In this document: one piece after another, positions 1-7,257 of the stretch
Layout: each line of letters begins with the position of its first letter
How positions within the stretch are numbered: the stretch's first letter is position 1
IMG/VR virus record: IMGVR_UViG_3300035698_002928
Location: 1 to 23,423 of that record
Source of the DNA: a virus
DNA: 23,423 bases
Strand: one strand, 5' to 3'
Translations under genes and position numbers: made by a program
Notes under the pieces: model-generated
Database searches by the model: none
Seen by the model: only the letters and a program-made list of their open reading frames with translations
What the model was told of the DNA's origin: nothing

Positions 1-1857
1 CCACACGCTGGACAAACACCAACGGTTTTATTTGATATTTTTCAAAATACTAATTATTATCCAGGATTGGAATTACCGATATTGGCTGAAGAAATTCAAC
101 AAGAAATAAATGGTGCAGAATATTTAAATTCACCAATAAGAACAAAACCAAGTGATTACCCTGGATCATATTTTGGATATTTTGATACTGTAGATAAAAC
201 ATATTCTAATACAACAGGAGATGCAATTAGATTGAGTGGGAATTATTATGGTGTATTAAAAAACTCCAATGATAATTTAGCTGAAGATACTTATGTTGAA
301 AAGTTAACAGATTTTAATTCTGATAATATAGATGGGTTGGCAATTGATTTTAATAGAAAACATTATTTAAAAATGAGCTTACCAGGATCAACTGTTAAGA
401 ATTTTGATGAATTTAATGCTATGGTAATCAATGATGAAGCACCTTCAGATTTTGAATATAATGCTATATTGTGGTATTATGATATTGATGATGGTAGTGG
501 TAGTATCAATACAAATTTATATGGTATAGAATTTTTAAATAATCCAGATGACGATTTTGGATTAAATGATGATAAAACAATAACTCCCACTAGAAAATTA
601 GTAACTAATTCAGAACAAGATGGTTTATCTTATATTTATAATTTAAATTTAGATTATAAAGTTGATAATGATATGAGTCCATTGAGATATGATACTACTT
701 CTATTTATAATTTATTTGGTTTTGATTTATATAATAATGTAATGGCGAATTATGGAAAATTAAATAGAAATTTTATGACTATAATTGAACAGTTTTTATC
801 TATGAATCAAAAAATAAATGATTTAGAATCTATTCTATTTTCACAGACAGATTTAGATGAAATAAAATATAAATTAGATAGTCACGAAGAATTAATAAAA
901 TTATATAAAACGAATCAAGTTGTAGATTCAGATACGATTGAAGTTGAAATTGATTATACTAAAAATTATCCAGCTATTAAATTTAATGCTAGGCAAATTA
1001 CTTATGATGATATTTATAATTATTATACAACAGATATATTTGAATATAATATAGTAAATCAAAATACAGGTTTAACAACAGCAACATATATTATGGCATC
1101 AACAGAAGATCCATATATTGGGGTAGTTAGAAGAGGTAGTAGTTGGAATATCAATGTACCAAATAAAGGTAATACGTTAGTAAATATTTATAGTGATATT
1201 GTAAATGAATTAAGTATTACAACAGGTAGTATTATATTAAATAATGATCTTGCATTTAAACAATCGATGGATATTATAGTAAGAAGTAATATATGTGATA
1301 AATTAAATGATTTACAAGTGAATATTATGTTTGATAATGGAACAGGTATAGGTAAAAAAGAAACATTACTTATGAATGCATTTGATTTACCGATTGATGT
1401 TCAGTCATATGATGATACTAATCCAACAGGTTCAACATTTAATAATTCATATTATTATGATGCATCTACATATATTGATCCTGAACCTGATAGTGTAATC
1501 ACAGGAACAACAACATCATTTGATTTAAATGATGATTTATTTGCTGTTGGTGATTGGGTTTATATTGATGGTTTTAATTTTTCTGGTTCCACTGCAGCAA
1601 CATCAGGATTAACTATTGATTATTCTGGATTATTTTATATAACAGGAAAAACAGGAATTCAAATAACAATAGATTGGGATTCTTCAAATGTTGGAACGAT
1701 GATAGGAAAACCAATAGTGTTTTATTATAAAGGCGTAAAAATTAATATATTAAGAATTGATAGTTCTTTAACATCAGATATAAATCATAGATATTTGATG
1801 ACTAGAAGCTTTTTAACAACAGAATATATACAAAAATTAAATACTCAAAATGATTAG
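1..1857 (+). CDS. Large virion structural protein, probably baseplate/tail (5'-partial)
   Basis: The reading frame is open from the first base, so the gene begins upstream of the window. The first start-like codon, TTG at 67, is not convincing because the protein-like sequence continues before it. About 618 residues are visible. They are rich in Asn, Asp, Tyr and Ile, with no signal peptide, membrane segment or enzyme motif. A region near residues 255-310 looks helical and coiled-coil-like, and the C-terminal third is Gly/Ser/Thr-rich and beta-like, as in phage structural proteins. The stop overlaps the start of the next gene by 8 bases, and the gp6-like wedge gene follows, so a baseplate or tail role is inferred. 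I do not recognise the family. Confidence 0.6.
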   Translation, partial: PHAGQTPTVLFDIFQNTNYYPGLELPILAEEIQQEINGAEYLNSPIRTKPSDYPGSYFGYFDTVDKTYSNTTGDAIRLSGNYYGVLKNSNDNLAEDTYVEKLTDFNSDNIDGLAIDFNRKHYLKMSLPGSTVKNFDEFNAMVINDEAPSDFEYNAILWYYDIDDGSGSINTNLYGIEFLNNPDDDFGLNDDKTITPTRKLVTNSEQDGLSYIYNLNLDYKVDNDMSPLRYDTTSIYNLFGFDLYNNVMANYGKLNRNFMTIIEQFLSMNQKINDLESILFSQTDLDEIKYKLDSHEELIKLYKTNQVVDSDTIEVEIDYTKNYPAIKFNARQITYDDIYNYYTTDIFEYNIVNQNTGLTTATYIMASTEDPYIGVVRRGSSWNINVPNKGNTLVNIYSDIVNELSITTGSIILNNDLAFKQSMDIIVRSNICDKLNDLQVNIMFDNGTGIGKKETLLMNAFDLPIDVQSYDDTNPTGSTFNNSYYYDASTYIDPEPDSVITGTTTSFDLNDDLFAVGDWVYIDGFNFSGSTAATSGLTIDYSGLFYITGKTGIQITIDWDSSNVGTMIGKPIVFYYKGVKINILRIDSSLTSDINHRYLMTRSFLTTEYIQKLNTQND

Positions 1858-2506
1858 TATAAAAGATATTGAAACATCATTAAAAAAAGTTTTTTCTAAC
1901 GCATCCATACAATCAATTGATAGTGTATATGAAAAAACTAAAAAAGGTTATTCTTTAGTTATAGATTTTAAAAATTTATTTTTGAGTAAAACTAATATAA
2001 TATTTACTAAATTAATATTTGAAGTAGATAAAGACAAAACATATTTGTTATCTAATGATGATAATTTTCAATTTAAATATTTATTTGATATAAATTGTAA
2101 TTATAAAATTAGAATGTTTAGTAATCTTGATGAATTAGAAAAATTAGTATCGTCAATATTTATAGATAATAAATTTGGAGATAATATAAAAATATTATCA
2201 TCATTTATAAAATCTCCAAGTTCTCTTATAAACAATTGGTTTTCAGAAAATGGTGTTAGAAACATATCTATTTATGATGTTAAGATGGATGAAAAATATA
2301 AAATAATTCCTTGTAAATCTTTATTTTTTAGTTTTGCAATAAATTTAAATAATCAAATAGATATTGATTTAACATTAAAAAAGGACAATAATACAAATTA
2401 TATATTCGATTTTAAGATTTATGATAATACAATAAAAGAAGAAAGAGAAAATTTATCAACAATGATTCAAGTTATTGGTGAAACATTAAAAACAAAATAT
2501 ATTTAA
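1850..2506 (+). CDS. Hypothetical protein, structural operon
   Basis: This 218-residue protein has no family I recognise. It starts with ATG inside the end of the preceding gene (8-base overlap), indicating translational coupling. The product is mixed alpha/beta, Lys/Asn/Ile-rich and without signal peptide, transmembrane stretch or Cys motif. Its place directly before the gp6-like wedge gene suggests a small baseplate or tail-assembly protein, in the slot where T4-type phages often carry gp53- or gp25-like proteins, but I see no gp25 or gp53 signature. Function is unassigned. Confidence 0.6.
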   Translation: MISIKDIETSLKKVFSNASIQSIDSVYEKTKKGYSLVIDFKNLFLSKTNIIFTKLIFEVDKDKTYLLSNDDNFQFKYLFDINCNYKIRMFSNLDELEKLVSSIFIDNKFGDNIKILSSFIKSPSSLINNWFSENGVRNISIYDVKMDEKYKIIPCKSLFFSFAINLNNQIDIDLTLKKDNNTNYIFDFKIYDNTIKEERENLSTMIQVIGETLKTKYI

Positions 2507-2515
2507 AATTGATAA

Positions 2516-2529
2516 TTTAATATATAAAA
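2516..2529 (+). promoter_or_regulatory. Candidate late promoter for gp6-like gene
   Basis: TTTAATATATAAAA lies in the 41-base gap between two genes. The TATATAA core (2521-2527) ends 20 nt before the ATG at 2548. The same word recurs upstream of other late genes here at nearly the same distance, and a gp55-like sigma factor is encoded in the window. It resembles the T4 late promoter TATAAATA. The assignment rests on pattern only, in a very AT-rich genome. Confidence 0.55.
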
Positions 2530-2547
2530 AAAATCGAACATAACTCA

Positions 2548-4398
2548 ATGAACAAATTTTTTGATTTTATAGAAATAACATATGATAAATTAGGTAATCA
2601 ATTAGAATATTGGTTAAAAGATACTTATCAAAAGTCTGGGAAATTATTTTCACATGCATCACCATCTGGTATGATAATGCATATTCAAAAAATATTATTT
2701 TCTAATAATATGGTTTATATAAAGAATTCCGTGAAACAAATGGATATTGAAACAACAACGAATTCAAGAATAATAATAAATCAGTCTAGAATATCTGGTC
2801 ATAATCCGAGTAGATCTATATCTGCAAATGGTACAATTAAATTAAAATTAAAAGTTGGGATTAATATTTTAAGTAAAATTAAAGGTGGTAAAATTCAAAT
2901 GATGAATAATACATTGATGAAAAATAAATCAAACCAAATGGATTATGTAATTTCTACGGGTGATTCAATAAAAAACATTTATGATGTGAATTCTTATACT
3001 GAATTATTTTTTAGTATTAAACAAGGTAAATATGAAGAACAGAAATATACTGGTGATGGTAAAAGAAATAAATCTGTAAAAGTTGTGGTTAATAGAAATC
3101 AAATAATTGACAATTTTGATTTTTCAGTTTATTATAATGGGATATCATTGAAGTCTGTTGATAGTTTGTATGATATGTTACCAAATGAAATGGCTTGTTA
3201 TACAAAAACTGGATTTGATGGTGGATTGGATATTTATTTTGGAACAGGTGATTATGGTTTTGTTCCTGAAATTGGTTCAATTATAACTGTTAGATATTTA
3301 TTAACGGATGGTGCAGATGGAAATATTTTGAATAATATAGTTAATGATTTTACATTTGAAGATAATGTTTATGATTCAGATGGAAATATAATAAATATGA
3401 ATGATTTATTTGATATTTATATTCATACTGATATAAATTTTGGTGTTAATTCTGAAAGTGTCGAATATATGAAATCTGTAATACCTCATGTATCTAGAAA
3501 TTTCGTATTAGCTTCTCCTGATCAATTTATATACCATTTAAAGAGATTAAATTTGTTTTCCAAAGTTAATGCTTTCAATCTTTTAGATGAAAATAATTTC
3601 AATAATAATAAATATATTGAGACATTTATAAAAGAAACATTTGGTGATACTGTTGATATTGAAAATACAAGAGAACAAATGACTAGATATTTTCCAACAA
3701 TATATGATAATCAAATATATTTATATTTAATTCCAAAAATTAAAAATTATTTTGTTGACGATTACAATTACTTTAATGTTCCATTTGATGTTTTTTATTT
3801 AGATGATAACGAGAAAGAAAAAGTGATGAAATATTTAAGAACAATGGGAATATTAAGTTTAACTACAAATGTTGTAATTATTCAACCGACTATATCATTA
3901 TATGTTATGAATATTTATATTAGAAGATATCAAACAGATGTTAAGGACAATATTAAAAATCAAATAATAGAAATAGTTTCTGATTATTTTGTTAATAATG
4001 AAAGATTTGATAGAATAGTTAAATCCGATATTATAAAAACTATTAAAAATCAAATTACATCTGTTGATAGTGTTAATGTAGAATTTATTAGTAAAAAGAA
4101 TGAAGATTATCATGGAGATGGTTTAAAAAGCAATAATATTAACCATAATGTATTAGAAGATGAAATAGTGTTAATAAAGGAAAAGAAAATATATAAGAAA
4201 ACACCATATAATCCAAATGCTGTAATAGGATTAGATCCAGTTCAAGGTGATATAGTAGTCGAAAATAATGAATTGCCAATATTAAGAGGTAGTTGGTATG
4301 ATAGAAATGGTGTATATTACAATGATGTTCCATCTACAAATGGGTTGAATTCTATTAATATAATTTGGACAGGAACAAATGAAAACAATATAAATTAA
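2548..4398 (+). CDS. 6: Baseplate wedge protein, T4 gp6-like (baseplate J family)
   Basis: This 616-residue protein is a probable baseplate wedge component, part of the ring that holds the contractile tail baseplate together. The best evidence is at residues 222-259: a Gly-Asp-rich stretch followed by YFGTGDYGFVPEIGS, then ITVRYLLTDGADGN. This matches the FGDG..G..P..G..I.V.Y..T.G..GN pattern shared by gp6 and baseplate J proteins. Length is close to T4 gp6 (about 660). Residues 440-530 form an alternating helix/strand region typical of the C-terminal domains. It has its own upstream promoter-like element and no Shine-Dalgarno. The next gene begins 1 base after its stop. Confidence 0.8.
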   Translation: MNKFFDFIEITYDKLGNQLEYWLKDTYQKSGKLFSHASPSGMIMHIQKILFSNNMVYIKNSVKQMDIETTTNSRIIINQSRISGHNPSRSISANGTIKLKLKVGINILSKIKGGKIQMMNNTLMKNKSNQMDYVISTGDSIKNIYDVNSYTELFFSIKQGKYEEQKYTGDGKRNKSVKVVVNRNQIIDNFDFSVYYNGISLKSVDSLYDMLPNEMACYTKTGFDGGLDIYFGTGDYGFVPEIGSIITVRYLLTDGADGNILNNIVNDFTFEDNVYDSDGNIINMNDLFDIYIHTDINFGVNSESVEYMKSVIPHVSRNFVLASPDQFIYHLKRLNLFSKVNAFNLLDENNFNNNKYIETFIKETFGDTVDIENTREQMTRYFPTIYDNQIYLYLIPKIKNYFVDDYNYFNVPFDVFYLDDNEKEKVMKYLRTMGILSLTTNVVIIQPTISLYVMNIYIRRYQTDVKDNIKNQIIEIVSDYFVNNERFDRIVKSDIIKTIKNQITSVDSVNVEFISKKNEDYHGDGLKSNNINHNVLEDEIVLIKEKKIYKKTPYNPNAVIGLDPVQGDIVVENNELPILRGSWYDRNGVYYNDVPSTNGLNSINIIWTGTNENNIN

Positions 4399-4399
4399 A

Positions 4400-4924
4400 A
4401 TGGATATATGTTTTAATAGTTTTGAAAAAATAGATGAAAGTATGCATATAGCTTCTAAAATAAAATTAAGAGATTCTATACATTCTATAGTAATAGATGA
4501 TTTACAACCAGGAGAAGAAATGGAATTACCAATTTTAAGTAAAAAATTATATGAAAAATTTAATATAAAGATATCTGCTGGAATATTAGAACAATTATTA
4601 TTTATAATGTGGTGGAGAAAAGACGATTATACTATTTTTAGAGATAAAGATAGAAAATGGTTAGATGTTTGGCCATGGAAAAAAACCATTGAAAGAAAGA
4701 AAAGAATAAAAGATCCACCATTAGGAAAATCTAAGAGAAAAATGAAAAAAGAAGAAGACGAAAAAAAACGTCAATTAAATTCTCCATATTATAGGAGAAC
4801 AATATATCCCACTATTAATCCAACTACACATAATCCAAATAAACATCATTTGAATAAAAATAGTAATATTGATGATGAAGATGATGATATTTATCAAACA
4901 AATAGATGGTGGCGAGGTTGGTAA
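4400..4924 (+). CDS. Hypothetical basic protein with acidic tail
   Basis: This 174-residue protein is not recognised. The N-terminal 90 residues look folded, with a helix-rich segment ending in a Trp-rich patch (MWWRKDDY, then WLDVWPWKK). Residues 95-125 are extremely Lys/Arg/Glu-rich, and the tail holds an acidic run (DDEDDD) and ends NRWWRGW. It follows the gp6-like gene by one base, so it is in the same transcript and is probably a small structural or assembly factor. The charged, low-complexity C-terminal half suggests a flexible binding tail. No catalytic motif is visible. Confidence 0.6.
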   Translation: MDICFNSFEKIDESMHIASKIKLRDSIHSIVIDDLQPGEEMELPILSKKLYEKFNIKISAGILEQLLFIMWWRKDDYTIFRDKDRKWLDVWPWKKTIERKKRIKDPPLGKSKRKMKKEEDEKKRQLNSPYYRRTIYPTINPTTHNPNKHHLNKNSNIDDEDDDIYQTNRWWRGW

Positions 4925-4939
4925 AAATATATATTTAAA

Positions 4940-5197
4940 ATGATAGAAGAATATTCAGAAATAAAAGAATTGTATGATTTAAAACATAGAAACGATAATG
5001 AAATTCATACACATTATGATTATGAAACAAATTTAATTAGAAAAATGTTTTCTAAATATATTTATAGTAATGATAATATGAACACAATGTTAGGATTTTT
5101 GAAACAACAATGGATATGGATGATTGAATCTGTATTACCAGTTAAAAATTTTTATAATTATACAGTTGGAAAATATTGGAATAAACACAATAGTTAA
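4940..5197 (+). CDS. Small hypothetical protein
   Basis: This 85-residue protein starts at an ATG 15 bases after the preceding stop, behind an A/T-only leader. It is charged at the N-terminus. The C-terminal half (residues 45-80) is aromatic-rich, with Trp-Ile-Trp-Met and a Lys-Asn-Phe-Tyr-Asn-Tyr stretch. There is no clear membrane helix. Its position in the baseplate operon between two other small unknown proteins supports a structural or assembly role, but I do not recognise a family. Confidence 0.55.
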   Translation: MIEEYSEIKELYDLKHRNDNEIHTHYDYETNLIRKMFSKYIYSNDNMNTMLGFLKQQWIWMIESVLPVKNFYNYTVGKYWNKHNS

Positions 5198-5208
5198 TAT
5201 CCACCAAA

Positions 5209-5631
5209 ATGGGAAAAATAGACCCTAAATTTCTTATATATACCTATATGAATGAAGAAAAGAAAAAAGTATCGTTTTACGGTAAGGTTGCTAAAATGCC
5301 AGATGATACTATGGCGTCTAAATCTATACAATTTTTGGAAAATATAAGAGTTTCTAAACAGAAACTTTGGTATATTTTAATACAGAAACAAGATGATGAA
5401 CTCCAAATGATTAAATATAATAACAAACTTGGTGTTGATATGAATATGTTTGTTGAAAAATTAAAGTTGTATTATAATGATAATGAATTAGTAAAAGAAC
5501 ATATTTCTAAATTAGAAATAGATGGAAACGATAAATTTTCAATAATCAAAAATATTCCAAAAGTAGAAGTAGGAGGTAAAAAATTAATTTCACTAATAAC
5601 TGAAGATTTATTAAAACTTTTATATAAATAA
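5209..5631 (+). CDS. Hypothetical protein, last gene of baseplate block
   Basis: This 140-residue soluble protein of mixed alpha/beta composition is not recognised. It is the last gene of the rightward structural block: its stop is followed within 3 bases by a perfect palindrome (5634-5657), and the next gene is on the opposite strand. The start at 5209 is 11 bases after the previous stop and has no Shine-Dalgarno. The C-terminal 35 residues are Lys/Ile/Leu-rich and probably helical. A role in tail or baseplate assembly is suggested by context only. Confidence 0.6.
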   Translation: MGKIDPKFLIYTYMNEEKKKVSFYGKVAKMPDDTMASKSIQFLENIRVSKQKLWYILIQKQDDELQMIKYNNKLGVDMNMFVEKLKLYYNDNELVKEHISKLEIDGNDKFSIIKNIPKVEVGGKKLISLITEDLLKLLYK

Positions 5632-5633
5632 AA

Positions 5634-5657
5634 AAAGTGGATAAATTTATCCACTTT
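5634..5657. terminator. Bidirectional terminator between convergent genes
   Basis: A perfect 24-base palindrome (arms AAAGTGGATAAA and TTTATCCACTTT) sits 2 bases after the stop of the rightward gene and 23 bases beyond the end of the leftward gene. Both arms carry GTGG/CCAC, the only G/C-rich bases nearby. An A-run precedes it and T/A-rich sequence follows, so it can terminate in both directions. The position between convergent genes makes this very likely. Confidence 0.8.
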
Positions 5658-5680
5658 AAAATATATTCAACTATTTAACA

Positions 5681-7255
5681 TTATTTAACCCCTAAAACAT
5701 TAGCTGCTATATCAATTCCAGTATTTCCATATGGGTTGATGTTTCTATCATCACTATATCCAATGATATATTTGGCATAAATATCATTATCATCAAATCC
5801 TTCATCAACAAAATTTATATGTGGATATTCCTTTTCTAATAAATCGTTATGTTTTGTGCAACAATATATTAAACAATTGTGTTTTTTTCTAAACTTTTCG
5901 ACTGATTCTGACCATGAATAACAATATTCTGTTGAATTAGTATCCAATTTAATAAATACATCTTTATATTTTAAATCGAAATCAACCGAGCTGATATTAC
6001 CATTATTTAAATCTGTAATTTTAATAATCCAATTAGTATACCATTTTCTATTTGCAATTGACCATTGATCATTAGACATATCTAAACTATAAACTAATTC
6101 ATCTTTATCACCATCAATATAATCTACTTTATATTTAACATTTTTTAAAGGTGATGTTATACTAACTTTTGGACCAGAATGATAATCGATTTTAATTTCA
6201 ATATCTTTTTCAACTGGTTCTTTATAAATAATTTCAGAATTATCATAAATATCAATAATCTTATTTCTCATTGTTTCACTTGTGAAATTTGTTTTTATGT
6301 CGATTACATTAAAATAAATTTGTTCAAGTTTTTTTACAATAACACTCCAGTCATATTTTTTAGATGTTATTAAAGTTTCTTTTTTTAATGAATCATAATT
6401 TTCAATTGCAAATTTTAATTTATTAACAACATTATCAGTATGTCTTTTTGTTTTAACTAACCCACCTAATTCATCTACACCCGAATATGTTCCAACAATT
6501 GGTAATCCACATGATAATGATTCTAATAATGTTAAATTTGGATGTCCTGCTTCTAAATCGGATAAGTGTAAAAATATAGTGTGTCGATTATAAATTTCTA
6601 TTAATTCTTCTTCAGTCGGACTTTTAATAATTTCTAATTTATCATATTCTAATAAATCTTTATTAGAATCAAAATATGTATCATTAGATTCTGGACCAAC
6701 AATAGTTATAGGTAAATCCAATTCTTTAGCTGATTCAATTGCATATCTAAATCCTTTTCTATCGTTTGTTTCATTAAATAATAACCCATTAGATGCCACA
6801 CATAATAATTTATGTCCATTTTTTTGATAATTTTTATCAACATATAGTTCAGTATCTACACCATGAGGTAGATAGAACAATTTATCTGTGTCATTAAAAT
6901 AATCTATAAGATATTCAGCATGTGATATTGATATTATAGATCTTTTCATTGCTTTAAGATTTTCTTTATAACATAAAGATTTTTTACCCCATAAATAAGA
7001 GTGATGATCATGTAAAGAATAAATATATGGTTTTTTTGCTAGATATAAATCATCAAAACCTTGATTTGCAGTGTGTGAATGATATATATCATAATCTTTT
7101 TTAAAATCCCATGGCACATCAATATCAACTTCATGTCCCAATTTTTCTAATTGAATTTTATAATTCCATATTACTTTTTCAACTGCTCCCCAACCTTTAG
7201 GTGGTATTTCTACAATACCTGGATGTAGTATTAATATATTAAGTTTTCGTTTCAT
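5681..7255 (-). CDS. GT4 glycosyltransferase fused to a relic heptosyltransferase-like module
   Basis: This 524-residue protein probably transfers a sugar from a nucleotide-sugar donor. Residues 1-320 are a GT-B, GT4-type enzyme. They have a Gly-rich acceptor loop (PPKGWGAVEKV, 18-28), a donor-side segment KGFRYAIESAK (167-177), and EAGHPNLTLLE (235-245) in place of the usual E-x7-E. Residues 365-524 form a second module: a beta domain (VKYKVDYIDG, WSIANRKWYTNWIIKI) then VEKFRKKHNC and FVDEGFDDNDIYAKYIIGY. From memory this matches the middle of autotransporter strand-loop-strand O-heptosyltransferases. It stops where their second Rossmann domain would begin, and the usual SLGD loop is replaced near residues 440-447. 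It lies 2 bases downstream of another GT gene, in a leftward two-gene operon. Confidence 0.8.
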   Translation of the reverse strand: MKRKLNILILHPGIVEIPPKGWGAVEKVIWNYKIQLEKLGHEVDIDVPWDFKKDYDIYHSHTANQGFDDLYLAKKPYIYSLHDHHSYLWGKKSLCYKENLKAMKRSIISISHAEYLIDYFNDTDKLFYLPHGVDTELYVDKNYQKNGHKLLCVASNGLLFNETNDRKGFRYAIESAKELDLPITIVGPESNDTYFDSNKDLLEYDKLEIIKSPTEEELIEIYNRHTIFLHLSDLEAGHPNLTLLESLSCGLPIVGTYSGVDELGGLVKTKRHTDNVVNKLKFAIENYDSLKKETLITSKKYDWSVIVKKLEQIYFNVIDIKTNFTSETMRNKIIDIYDNSEIIYKEPVEKDIEIKIDYHSGPKVSITSPLKNVKYKVDYIDGDKDELVYSLDMSNDQWSIANRKWYTNWIIKITDLNNGNISSVDFDLKYKDVFIKLDTNSTEYCYSWSESVEKFRKKHNCLIYCCTKHNDLLEKEYPHINFVDEGFDDNDIYAKYIIGYSDDRNINPYGNTGIDIAANVLGVK

Positions 7256-7257
7256 AT

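Noticed and set aside
67-69. TTG as start of the first gene
   Set aside because: The frame is open and protein-like up to base 1, so the true start lies upstream of the window.
3089-4333. Minus-strand ORFs of 63-71 codons inside the gp6-like gene
   Set aside because: Low-complexity shadows of an AT-rich gene with a clear family signature on the plus strand.
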